DNA of 64,000 nt from Rhizophagus irregularis (Eukaryota; Glomeromycota; Glomeromycetes; Glomerales; Glomeraceae): contig NC_089457.1 in assembly GCF_026210795.1 (NCBI RefSeq), forward strand, positions 3,038,001 to 3,102,000, read 5' to 3'. The notes below the pieces were generated by a model that saw only the letters and a list, made by a program, of their open reading frames with translations, made no database searches and had not been told where the DNA came from. Positions 19,817-31,725 of this stretch are shown here, in pieces. How positions within the stretch are numbered: the first letter of the stretch is position 1; each line of letters begins with the position of its first letter. Position numbers and translations under genes: made by a program.

Positions 19817-22800
19817 ATGGAAACTAAAATAAATATCTCAGATAAAGATACTGATACAGTAAATACTAAGAATTGTATATATTGCAATAAACCTTTTACT
19901 GATGAAGAATTATGGTGTAAAGAATGTATTAATGCTTTAGAAAATTTAGCAAAAAGTGAAAATGCCAGTTTTATGTTTCACTTAGCAATATGTTATAGTA
20001 GAGATGGTAAAAGAACAGAAAATAATTTAGAAAAAGCCTTTTATTGGTGCCAAAAATCAGCAGGAAAAGAACATATTAATGCAATGTATGAACTAGCTGT
20101 ATTTTATGAAAATGGAGAAGGAACAGAAAAGAATTTAGAAAAAGCATTTCAGTGGTATCAAAAAGCAGCAGAAAAAGATAATATTGAAGCAATAATTAAT
20201 TTAGCTGCATGTTATGAAGATGGAAAAGGAACAGAAAAGAATTTAGAAAAAGCCTTTCATTTGTATCAAAAAGCAGCAGAAAAAGGTGATATTATAGCAA
20301 TGTTTAATTTAGCTATATGTTTTAAAGAAGGAAAAGGAACAGAAAAGATTTTAGAAAAAGCCTGTCATTGGCATCAAAAAGCAGCAGAAAAAGGTGATAT
20401 TATAGCAATGTTTAATTTAGCTAAACATTATGAAATTGGAGAAGGAACAGAAAAGAATTTAGAAAAAGCATTTCATTGGTATCAAAAAGCAGCAGAAAGA
20501 GATCATATTAAAGCAATGATTCACTTGGCTGCATATTATGCAGATGGAAAAGGAACAGAAAAGAATTTAGAAAAAGCCTTTTTTTGGTTTCAAAAAGCAG
20601 CAGAGAGTGGTGTTGAAGAAGCAATGTATTATTTAGCTTTATTTTATGAAAATGGAGAAGGAACAGAGAAGAATTTAGAAAGAGCCTTTTATTGGTATCA
20701 AAAAGCAGCAGAAAATGGTTATGAAGAAGCAATGTATTATTTAGCTTTATTTTATGAAAATGGACAAGGAACAGAAAAGAATTTAGAAAAGGCCTTTTAT
20801 TGGTATCAAAAAGCAACAGAAAGAGATCATATTAAAGCAATGATTTATTTGGCTGCATATTATAAAGATGGAAAGGGAACAGAAAAGAATTTAGAAAAAT
20901 CCTTTCATTGGTATCAAAAAGAGGCAGAAAAAGATAATATTATAGCAATGTTTTATTTAGCTGTATGTTATGAAAATGGAAAAGGAACAGAAAAGAATTT
21001 AGAAAAAGCCTTTTATTGGTATCAAAAAGCAGCAGAAAATGGTATTAAAGAAGCTATGAATAACTTAGCTATATTTTATAGTAATGGAGAAGGAACAGAA
21101 AAGAATTTAGAAAAAGCCTTTTATTGGTATCAAAAAGCAGCAGAAAATGGTGATAAAGAAGCAATGTATAATTTAGCAGTTTTTTATAATAATGGAGAAG
21201 GAACAGAAAAGAATTTGGAAAAAGCCTTTTATTGGTTTTTAAAAGCGGCAGAAAAAGGTAATATTAAAGCAATGTTCAATTTAGCTAAACATTATGAAAT
21301 CGGAGAAGGAACAGAAAAGAATTTAGAAAAAGCCTTTTATTGGTTTCTAAAAGCAGCAGAAAATGGTATTAAAGAAGCCATGTTTAATTTAGCAGTTTAT
21401 TATAATAATGGAGAAGGAACAGAAAAGAATTTAGAAAAAGCCTTTTATTGGTATCAGAAAGCAGCAAAAAATGGGAATGAAAAGGCAATGTATAGTTTAG
21501 CTACATTTTATGAAAATGGAGAAGGAACAGAAAAGAATCTAGAAAGAGCCTTATATTGGTATCAAAAAGCAGCAGAAAATGGTGAAGAAGCAGCAATGTG
21601 TAGTTTGGCCATATGTTATAAAAATGGAGATGTGACAGAAAAGAATTTAGAAAAAGCCTTTTATTGGTATCAAAAAGTAGCAGAAAAAGGGAATATTGAA
21701 GCAATATTTAATTTAGCAAATAAATATCAACATGGAGAAGGAACAGAAAAAAATTTAGAAAAAGCCTTTTATTTGTATCAAAAAATAGCAGAAAATGGTC
21801 ATGAAAAGGCAATGTTTAGTTTAGCTGCATGTTATAAAAATGGAGAAGGAACAAAAAAGAATTTAGAAAAAGCCTTTTATTGGTATAAAAAAGCAGCAGA
21901 AAATGGTCATAAAAAAGCAATGTTTAATTTAGCTACATGTTATGGTAATGGAGAAGGAACAGAAGAGAATTTAGAAAATGCTTTTTATTGGTATCAAAAG
22001 GCAGCAGAAAATGGTGATGAATATGCAATGTTTGGTTTAGTCATATGTTATAGTAATGGAGATGGAACAGAAAAGAATTTAGAAAAAGCCTTTCATTGGT
22101 GCCAGAAAGCAGCAGAAAAAGATCATGTTAATGCAATGTATGATTTAGCTGTTTTTTATGAAAATGGAAAAGGAACAGAAAAGAATTTAGAAAATGCCTT
22201 TCATTGGTATCAAAAAGCAGCAGAAATTGGTAATAAAGATGCAATGCTTAGTTTAGCAAGTAAATATGAGAATGGAAGTGAAACAGAAAAGAATTTAGAA
22301 AAAGCTTTTTATTGGCATCAAAAAATAGCAGAAAGTAATAAAGTTAGTTTTGAAAATGAAGTTGAATTATGTAATGAATGCAAACAACCATATATTGAAT
22401 ACCAGTGGTGTCAACAATGTAATACCAAACGATTTCAACAAGATTTTTCTAAGTGGACTAGTGAAAATGAATTTATTGATAAATTTATACAAGAAGCACA
22501 ACTCAGTACTAAAAATAGTTATGAAATTTTAGAATGGATACCTTATAATAAATTGACAAGTGTTAATTATTATGATAAAGGGGGATTTAGCGAAATTCAT
22601 AAGGCTATCTGGTTAGATGGACCTATTTTTGGTTGGAATTCTGACAAACAACAATGGAATAGACAAACAGATTATGATGTTGTTCTTAAAATACTTAATA
22701 ATTCATCAAGTTTAGATAGTAAATTTCTAGATGAGGTATAGTATTTATATTTAATAATAGGTTTTATTTTCTTTTGCAAAAATTTAATAATTTTTTTATT

Positions 22801-23757
22801 ACTTTGTAGTGGAAATATCATTATAATTGTCAAAAAAAATCATTTTCAAAATTTATTCAATTTTTTGGATTTACACAAGATCCAATTAGTTTAAATTATA
22901 TAATAGTGATGAGTTGTGCAAAAAAAGGAAGTTTGAGAAAATGTTTATCTGATATAAATAAATCCAAGTGGCAAGACAAATTACAATTATTGAAAAAAAT
23001 TATCTTGGGACTTAAAGTAATTCATGAATCAAATTTAACTCATGGTGATTTTCATGATGGTAATATTTTAGTATCAGAAAATCACAATGAATTATTTATT
23101 ATTGATTTAGGATTATGCAAACCTATAAGTGATTTTCAAGATTCTGATAATAATGAAGTATATGGAGTCTTACCTTATATGGATCCTGAAATATTAAGAA
23201 ATAGACCCTATACTCAAGCAAGTGATATTTATAGTTTTTCAATGATAATGTGGGAATTTACATCAGGCATTCCTCCATTTAATCATGAAGCACATGATTA
23301 TGATCTTATCTTGAGTATTTGTGAAGGAAAACGTCCTAAAATTATAAAAAATACTCCAAAATGTTATATAGATTTAATGAAAAAATGTTGGGATTCAAAT
23401 CCTTCCAATAGACCAACTATAATAATGCTTGAACATATTATATCTGAATGGATTAGATGTATTGATATATATTATGTAATAAACAGTGATGGAAATTATC
23501 AATTTAAATCTAATGAAATTGATGATCAATTAGAAAATGATATGTTGGAATTTGTAGAAGCAAACAAAGCTTTAGTACAAGAACAAGCAAATACTTCTAA
23601 TATACAGAATGATATGTTGGAAGCTTTAGCACAAGATCAAGCGAATACTTCCATTATACAATCTCATTCACAGGCATATTATACAAGTCGAAAACTTACT
23701 GAATTTTTTTTTCAAGATAAGAAGTCTGAGGGTTTGGAATTTGAAATTAAAGATTAA
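19817..23757 (+). CDS. Sel1-repeat TKL-like protein kinase, copy 1
   Basis: Two exons, 19817-22735 and 22810-23757, with a 74-bp GT-AG phase-0 intron, give about 1288 aa. An N-terminal Cys motif (CIYCNKPF...WCKECIN) at residues 20-38 is followed by about 22 Sel1-type repeats of 36 aa (AMYNLAVFYENGEGTEKNLE pattern). A second zinc ribbon (CNECKQPY...WCQQC) then leads into EWIPYNKL and the kinase: KGGFSEIHKAIW loop, VVLK lysine, HGDFHDGNIL catalytic loop, DLG for DFG, MDPEIL for APE, SDIYSFSMIMWE. The tail ends QAYYTSRKLTE. Sel1 repeats are protein-protein scaffolds; kinase substrates are unknown. The ATG at 19817 opens the frame and is shared with the paralogue. Confidence 0.92.
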
Positions 23758-23960
23758 TAATTCTGGTATTTTTCTTTATTTGTTGAATTATTTACCAGTT
23801 ATTATATTTATCAGTTATATAGGAATATTTATATTATGTATCTTTACAGTTTTTACAATAAAGTAAAAGAATTATAATTTATTAAATACATGTATGATAA
23901 TTATTGAAATTACAAAATCCATCAGTTTATACGTTATACATAATAACTGTTATTTCATGG
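23758..23960. other. 3' flank of Sel1-kinase copy 1
   Basis: The 3' UTR-like sequence includes two units of the CAGTTATTATATTTA motif and AATAAAG near 23860, a likely polyadenylation signal. It is collinear with 35968-36190 at the paralogue. Confidence 0.6.
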
Positions 23961-24340
23961 TAGAGTTTGGAATCGATTAAGGTTAATCGATTAATTAATC
24001 GACTAAGACGGTTAATCGATTAAGGTATCTCAAAAATCGGTTAAGATTAAAATTATCAACCCATAATTCTGGCCAAATTATCTAATGCGGCCCAGAGCTG
24101 TGAATTTTTGGTCACGTGTTCTCCGAACTTGGAAGAATTTGTATTAATTTTTTAATGATAATAATAATAAATAAGACTTTCCTATAACTAAATGTATGAT
24201 CAAAAACAATTTGGTGCAATCTGCGGTCAGAAAAAAAAATTTTTTTAATATTTTAATATTAATCGATTATTAATCGATTAGGGCCCTTGGTTAATCGATT
24301 ATTAATCGATTAAGGTTTTTTTGGTCGGTTCCAACCTCTA
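23961..24340. mobile_element. Non-autonomous hAT-like MITE with 8-bp target duplication
   Basis: A 380-bp element starts TAGAGTTTGGAATCGA and ends TCGGTTCCAACCTCTA, terminal inverted repeats with two mismatches. It is flanked by TTTCATGG at 23953-23960 and 24341-24348. An 8-bp duplication and TAGAG ends fit the hAT pattern. The interior is rich in TTAATCGATTA words near both ends. The paralogous flank near 36186-36200 reads straight through without the element, which confirms the insertion. Confidence 0.85.
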
Positions 24341-25419
24341 TTTCATGGATATCTAATAAAAACTACATATATATCCATGAAATAACAAGTATTTTATTAA
24401 TTATAATAGCAACTGAACATCTAAACATTGTAAAATTCATTTATTGAAGTTAATATCATTAATGTTAGTTTTTTGAAACAATTTATGTCATTACTTCTAT
24501 CACTACTTAATTGAAGGTTGATAAATTATTTTATACTAGCTTTGTTCATTTCGGTCAACTGCATTTTTCAAGTCATATGCAAATAAACCGTTCCATTCTG
24601 ATATACTGATGAGTCTACTATCAGTTAGTTATTAAAGCAAAGTTTACATAAACCCTATAAAAAATTTTTATTCAGCACACTCCGATTTTTTTCCGAATGT
24701 TTTGAAAATGTTCCGAATATTACTGAAAATATTCCGATTATATTGCAAATGTTGTTTTAGTCAAATTTTAGGAATTTAACATAAATGAAAATTTCTGGAA
24801 ATATTCTGAAAATAATCCAGTTTTATATTTAAATTGAAAATACTCCGGAAAACAATTTCATGTAGATCACTTAATAAATTAGTTAAATTAAAAAGTTTAT
24901 CAATATAAGTGGACGCGTTTAAAACATGTATATAAGTTTAAAAAACGCGTTTAGTTTTAATCTATAAAAAAAATAAGCTCGCAATAAATGATCATTGAAG
25001 TATAAAAGTATAAATAAAAGCGTATCTTTGCTTTTTAGAACTTAATTCTTATTATTTTTTTTTAATATTACTACTACAATAATATTTATAAATTATTCAA
25101 AAAAATAAAAAAATTAACATATTAACGGTAAATATAAAATTATAACAGTAAGCAATATTATTTGAGTAGTAGTTCGAGGATAAAGATTTATTGAAATTTT
25201 TAAATATTCTGAATTTACCATAACATTACTTTTATTTAGATATTATAACAAATTTAGAATAAGCTGCTATGATATGATGATCGCCAACTCCAACGCCTAT
25301 TTCTACTGTTATACCATCAAATACTCCTACAGCAGACATTATAATTAAATACAAAAAATGTTTCAAATATAAGATTAGTGATAAAATTATATTAGTGATA
25401 TTAATAATACAGTAATTGT
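24341..25419. other. Intergenic; first part duplicated at 36190-36810
   Basis: 24349-24600 matches the 3' flank of the second Sel1-kinase (TAGCAACTGA, TCATTTATT..., AAACAATTTATGTCATTA). From 24680 there are repeated TCCGAAT/TCCGATT words in degenerate sequence. A short minus-strand open stretch at 25232-25429 is not convincing as a gene. Confidence 0.5.
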
Positions 25420-26370
25420 TAGTTTCCATGTGGTTTAATACAAAATCCTATTACCAAAGAAGAATGAAAAAATGGAAAAAATTATGTGACCAAAAGAGGA
25501 CTGGAAAGATTTTCTCTATTTATCATATGATACATATTGGACTTATCGGGCAAGTATTAATTTTACATTTTGAGAAGTCTTTGTGATAACTGAAGCTAAG
25601 TGCTATTTGTGAAAAAGGAAAATATGCATCAGAACAAACTTTGGGTAAAATTCAAAATGTCATTAATAATGTAAGTTATATATTTATATCATCCATATTC
25701 TTAAACCTAACTAACTTTCTAAACTGTTATTTAGTTTAAAACCGATTTTCCAACATTTCCTATTGACTTTGTTTTGCAAAAAATGACTGAAGATATCATT
25801 GGAACTTAGGGTAATTATTTAGTACGTTATTATTATGTACAATTTTATCTGATATTAATATAAATTTTATAGCTGAAACTGAACACAAGAGAAAAGTTAA
25901 AGAAGCTCATTTACAAGGTATTGATCCACCTTCCAAACGAAAAAATATCACTCCCCTAATCTAAAACTCAAGAAAACAAGGCCAAATTCACAAGCACCAA
26001 TTCCTGATAAATCATCATCAAGTATTGATATTAATGTCCAATTGTCCTCACCCGAAGTTATTAAAGAGAAATCTGCATCAATTCCTTCTAAACAATTATT
26101 GAAGCATCTTCAAATGTAATTCTTACTGAAAGAAGAGCTGATGTTCAATTAGTAACTTCACAAATACAAGAGGATTCAAGAAATTCTGGTAAATTTATTT
26201 TTTGTTAGTGTTTATAATATTTATAATATTACAATTTATAATTTAATAAATATAGGAGGCAATAAAAGTTCAACTATAATGACGAGATCAAGTTCAACAA
26301 AAGAAAAAAACAACTAATAACCAAATTGCTCCTCGCAAAAATCAAAGAAAGCAAAAAGATAGAATATTAT
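25420..26370 (+). pseudogene. Degenerate multi-exon gene remnant, family unknown
   Basis: Coding-like pieces on the plus strand: KKWKKLCDQKRTGKIFSIYH near 25464, KIQNVINN followed by GTAAGT at about 25670, FKTDFPTFPIDFVLQKMTED after an AG near 25736, and a Lys/Ser/Pro-rich part (EHKRKVKEAHLQGIDPPSKR) from about 25880. Several stops and frame changes break it. The splice-like borders suggest it was once a spliced gene. I do not recognise it. Confidence 0.45.
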
Positions 26371-28460
26371 TATTCATATACTCATAAATAAGTACTTTCA
26401 GATAATATCTAGAAAATATAAATATAAATAAAAAGTACTTGTAATCTGTAATATTCAATAAATTTTTTTTCTGAGTACTTTCAGATAATATATATTGTAA
26501 AACATCTGACAATATTCCGGTTACATTCATAAAATTTACCGAGCAATTTCGGGTAAAATCTGTAATTATCATTCCGAAAAATGATCACTTTCCGTAGTAA
26601 AATCGGATAATAAAAATTGGAAAATTTTCGGAATACATAAACCAGATAAAAATCGGAATACATCCAAAAAAAATTTTTTATAGGGAAAGTATTGTTTATT
26701 AATAAAGATTATTATTATCATTAATTTATATGATATTAAATTCGGGAATTTCTTTGTCTTTATTAAAATCTTGAATTGCATTTAATTAGGATTCAAAAAA
26801 TATTAACATCTAAAGAATACAGAGATAACATAACACCTCGCTTTTTCGAAAAAATACTAAAGAAAAAAAATTTTCTTATGGAAATGTGTGATTATGGATA
26901 TACAACAGGTCTATTTGGTATTATACGCGAATTAAATAATTCCATTTATTGTGAGAGGAATTTTTTTAAAATATTCCATTAAAAAAATTTATAAATTTAT
27001 ACAATCTAATTTTCTACCTCATAATTCACAATGCTTTATGATTGAAAAGTTAATTTATAAAATATTTTGATAATAAAAAAAAACTTTTTTTTTATTATCG
27101 CCCGTTTTCGAGTTAGTGTGTCAGGTGATTTGTCGATCAAATAAAAAAAAAAGTGCCGTACTAGTAAAACGATTCCAACGTAAGTTTCATTATATAATTT
27201 TATTTTAAAGACTTTGCCATTGTAAAATATATCAATTGGAATGAAAGGATTTACTTCTTTTAGTTATTCTTATTATTATTTTTTTTTGTATGAACTTTTT
27301 TGTGAATTTACATTTTTTAATACCAAATTTTAACTTTAAAAAAAGATTTTTAACTTCTTTAGTAATTAAATAATCTTGTTATTAGTTTGTACTTTGTAAG
27401 ATTCAAAAATATTTTAGTGCTTAAATATTGGGAAGATCATTTTTTTAAAGGAATATTTTTTACATGCTAATGATAAAAATGTTATACAATTTTATTATTC
27501 TTATTAATTTACTTTGTAAGAATTATACGAAACAAATTTATATTATTAACTATCGGGTTTAGTATTTCAATAAATTTTTATCTTTTCTTATGTTCAGTTG
27601 TTTTAAGTTCTTTCCTCGTATTTTTAGTATTTTTCTTTGAATAATTGATCAAAAAATCGTTTGATCAGTGATCACGCTAATTCAAAAATGGTAATAATAC
27701 TTACGTTTATGTTTATCCCTTTGAAAATTAATTTTAAATAAAACTATTTGAGATATATTAATATTGCCATCTGCTGATACCTTTACTTGCAATCCCTTTA
27801 ATAATATATTGTAAATTAATAAAAAGCATGCTACTGTAGTCGAATATTTCTATATTTTAAATAAGTATGTAATGTTTATAAGACTTCCTAATTTTTCATC
27901 AATTGTAGAGTAAAATACCATAATAACTCTTTAAACTATTAATTATAAGAATAACCCATCTAAAAATTTCTGTGTAATTTCCGTATAGTATAATTAAATA
28001 AATATATATATATTAATATTAATATTTTAAGGTTCAGCTTAGTTTTTATTGTTAATTCATTTAAATTAGTCAAAATGTATCATTTAAATTCTAAAAAGTC
28101 AAATTTTATCTACCTACAATCAATGGATGGCAAGTAATTAAATTTTCTTTCCAATTTTGAGTTCCTTTAATTGGTTAAAATCAATAAATCAAATATTTTA
28201 GCATTTGGTGTACATATAAAATATAGTACAAATTATAAATTAAACTCTAAAGCTTTAGTTTCTCTTTTGATTTTTTTTTCCACAAAAATAGTTAGAATTA
28301 TTGGAACAGCATTATTTTCAAATTTAGCTTAAATTAAAAATGTATCAATTTTTTCTGCTAAAAATTTTGCTAGAAAGACTAGAATTATGGAATTTGGCCA
28401 AAGTTTGTTGTAAAATTAATCATAATAATGTAGACGCGAAAAGAAAGCTTGAATAATAGC
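26371..28460. other. AT-rich intergenic DNA
   Basis: No gene is supported. A direct repeat of TACTTTCAGATAATAT occurs near 26393 and 26478. Scattered short reading frames have low complexity. Confidence 0.5.
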
Positions 28461-28461
28461 T

Positions 28462-29870
28462 TTATTTTATTTTATTTTATTTTATTTTATTTCATTTCAT
28501 TTCAAGAAAGGCAAGTAAACTGCTTAGAAGATACATAATTACAGAGATAATAAATATATGATACTACCTACGTAAACACATTCAACTAGCAATATACATT
28601 CCATACAGGACTCACCTTTCGAAAAGGCCTGGTATCAGTGACATAGTCGCAGTACCAATCTATCGCTGGGAAAAGAAAAAGAAAAACATTGTTAAACGAA
28701 ATTCCCCGGTGATTGTGGAGTCGGAGGAACTTAGCAGTAATATTGGGCGAAGACGAGCTTGATACATCACTGGCGGATGGTGTTGTTGAAGAAAGCTGTA
28801 ACTTTTTCTGACGTTGTAGATATACATCCCGGTTGATTTAGGACCGTTCCTGTCTTGTCGGACTGGGAAAATTTGTAATACTGAAGGTAAGGTCTTCTAT
28901 CATCATCGGTTCATCAAAGGGTCATTCTTGGGTGAAGGCGGAGTGGGTATGTATGCATTCTACTAACAGGCCGAAAATAGAAGCAGCTACCCTTTAGCTT
29001 CTAATTTTTCTTGCTAGAGTGAGAACCGGAACCTTATCCGAATTGAGTACCTCTTTTTCAGTTCTTTTTCCCGGATACGTTGAAGACGTTCTTGGCGTTT
29101 CTTTAAACGCTTCTTTTTATTCTTTTTAAAGTTACGACGCTTCTTGCGCATGAGTTTCTTATGATCAGATAGTGGACTAACGTAATGAAAATGAAATTTC
29201 AGTGGTAAATGTTGAATCCGTTTCAAACACGTCTTTTGAATCGGAATATTACTATGTCGAGTTGAATTGTTGGATAAGGAAATGTTATCTATATCGGTTG
29301 GGTAACTTGTTTCCGAGTACGAACCACGTCAAATTTGAGACTTTTATATTCCTTATAATAACGTAAGAAATTGTCTGTGTGCCTTTGCGCACGTGCTTTA
29401 TTGGATTTTTTCTTGGGATCATCATTATGGTTTTTTCCAATTTTGAAACGATGAATCACCATAGTGTAATTCACGCCAAGTCTCATACTATGAATTTCTT
29501 TCCGAATTTTCTGATTTTCTATTTGTTGTTGATAAAATTTTTTGTCGCGTGGCATGACGTTTTTGCGATGGGTTTTGTTGATTTCTGATAGATGTTGGCC
29601 ACATCTCCATCTGTTTTTAGACATAGTGAAAGTTGCGGAATTATTACAACCTCGGCAACGGAAAAAAGATTCGAAGTAAATCGTATATCACGTGTTTCTT
29701 ATATGAGAAGCGCATTTTCTTTGTGAGGGTGTCTAATTTATCCTTAAGTAGTTGGTGTAATCTTTTAAAGTATTGGTCTCTTATACTTTTCGGGAAAGCA
29801 TGGTCGTGATAAAAGATGGCTGATAAAAATGTGCTGATCGTAAAGTTAAATTTTTTTTTTTTTAGGTAAA
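28462..29870 (-). mobile_element. Decayed retroposon related to the 47885-50519 element
   Basis: On the minus strand it ends in an (AAAAT)n tail (plus-strand TTTTA repeat at about 28462-28500). Translated pieces match the 705-aa protein in order: SIRDQYFKRLHQLLKDKLD (near 29790) aligns with its RIQNKFFNMIRLKLLDRLN segment; a Cys/His group CRGC...RWRCGQH (about 29590-29660) sits where that protein has C238, C242, H251, C253, H256; and KRIQHLPLKF (near 29210) matches KRIPHLNFN. Frames are broken, with remaining open parts at 29289-29624 and 29014-29226. The 5' end is not defined and no target duplication was found. Confidence 0.6.
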
Positions 29871-30222
29871 AGGAATATCTTTATTTATTCATATGATAGA
29901 GAGCATAAAATAGTCAATAAACAAACCACTGCGTTTGGCGCATACCATGTGCCGCCCACTTTACCTATCCTTCGTCCCATACGACGAAGTTGTAACACCA
30001 TTACCTGCTACATAACAAACATACAAACAATAAAGAAAAGAATACCTTCTACCTATAACGCATTTCTATACTAAAAACTAACCTACCGAAGACTCAACTA
30101 AAATAATTGCTCCATCTAACTACCTTGAGAGCTAACAAAAATTACAAACACCTTACAAATAAAAAACAAAAAATTTCTAATGTCGTGAATATACATTTCA
30201 GTAACACAGCCTAACCTCGCAC
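29871..30222. other. Intergenic, possible 3' part of another retroposon
   Basis: Sequence from 29871 differs in composition from its neighbours and opens with TTTATTTATT, which on the minus strand would be an AT-type tail. No coding similarity is seen, so this is only a suggestion. Confidence 0.3.
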
Positions 30223-30426
30223 TAGTGCTTCGATCCGGATGGGTTTTCAACGGATCAATCCGCGGTTTACTACGGTTTGGCATCAGTTGGAGCTATAAGT
30301 TTGGCCAAAATTAATAAAATTATAGAAGAATAATTTTTTTAAATCTGACAAAATTTATAGTTTGACAAAAATAATAGAAAAATGTTGTGATGCTAATCAA
30401 CGGATCAATCCGGATCTAAGCACTTA
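30223..30426. mobile_element. Short hAT-like MITE with 8-bp target duplication
   Basis: A 204-bp element with ends TAGTGCTTCGATCCGGAT and, at the other end, the reverse complement of TAAGTGCTTAGATCCGGAT. It is flanked by CCTCGCAC at 30215-30222 and 30427-30434. The 8-bp duplication and TAGTG start fit hAT. CAACGGATCAATCCG occurs near both ends in direct orientation. It encodes nothing. Confidence 0.85.
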
Positions 30427-31725
30427 CCTCGCACGCCATATTCTCTGCCCATCGCCGAAATTTCAGCGATGAAGCCCAGCCATGCCCCTACTTTAATCAT
30501 CCGCCCCGGTCTATACGTGATTTATTTGCTGCGGTTAGCGCCGATCCCGAAATTTGTGCCGAAAATTGTATCACGTGATCGCGGTTACGGCCCGAATTTG
30601 GCTTTTGCTAATCTATATATATATGGAATATTTTTTCTGTTACATAAAAATAAAAATAAAATATATATATGGAAAAATGTGAAATTCGTTTTCCATTGGT
30701 TATAGTGAATCTGCGTTAAGACGTAAAAAGGCAATAATTTGCTTTTTTGAAGTACAGGACACCAGCGCCCCTAGTATCGACTCTTCGTTAGGCGAAAAAA
30801 ATTTACAGTACGTAAAAAAAGACGAATATGTTTGTAAAGCCGCAAAACGGCTTGGTCGGCATATGGTTCTGGCTCCGTTATCACAATACATTAAGATACT
30901 TTTGCGTAAGAAATAGGTTGTATATAGTAGGTTTAAGGAGACCGATCGAGCGTTGGTTGAAGAAAAAGTGCCTTAACCAGTCGGAAGTTATAAAATTGAT
31001 ACCTAAAATTTTTCAAAATTAAACGAAATAAAATATGGCAAAAAAGCTATAAAAATTTTTGTTCGATAAAATATAATAAAAGTTGTGTCTGTAAAACTCT
31101 TTCAAGTGTTTTTGGTATAAAAGGGTGAAGTTTGTCTATACTCAAGACGGGTTAAAAATTTTCAAAAAAAAAAATTGTACCAAAAATTACGGGAGTTTTT
31201 TAATGAATAATATCGAAATATAATTAGTAGATCTGTAGTTGCCATAACTGCGCCGTTCACATGCCCAAAAATCACATTTTTTGATGGTGATACTGCCAAC
31301 GGATAAGATTTTATTGAATACGAAAGTAATTCTATAAAAGAAATTTTCTTTTATCAAAAGTAAGTATATTTCCTTTTTAGGAAAATTATTTTTAAAATCC
31401 GAAATATTTGCATTTAATGATAAACACTTTGCATTTAATGCCAAATAGTTTATATTTAACGCCAAATGCTTTGTACTTCAAATTCAAACAATATGGTGTT
31501 TAATGTTAAACAATATGTACTTCACCTTTAAACTTCTGTCCAACCTGGCAATCCATACTAAACTCAATAAAGCTATGATGATCATTTGGCTGAAATATTT
31601 TTTGGTTAAAACATTCCATTTTTAGTATCTCATTCATATCGATATTATCGATATAAAAAAAAACTTTATTTGAAATAAAATTAAAACTTTTTTACAACAT
31701 AATAATAAATTTCAAAAATAACCAA
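30427..31725. other. Intergenic and promoter side of Sel1-kinase copy 2
   Basis: No gene is supported; short ORFs at 30469-31022 lack any recognisable feature. From about 31580 the sequence aligns with the upstream region of the first copy (TGATCATTT, TTTTTAGTAT, AAAAAACTTTATTTGAA), so the duplicated segment includes at least 120-140 bp of promoter. Confidence 0.5.

Noticed and set aside
25232-25429. Minus-strand ORF with a Gly/Val-rich middle
   Set aside because: 65 aa, no start context, no splice borders, no second piece found nearby.
30469-31022. Two overlapping ORFs in opposite directions
   Set aside because: No domain, no homologous copy in the window, composition like intergenic DNA.
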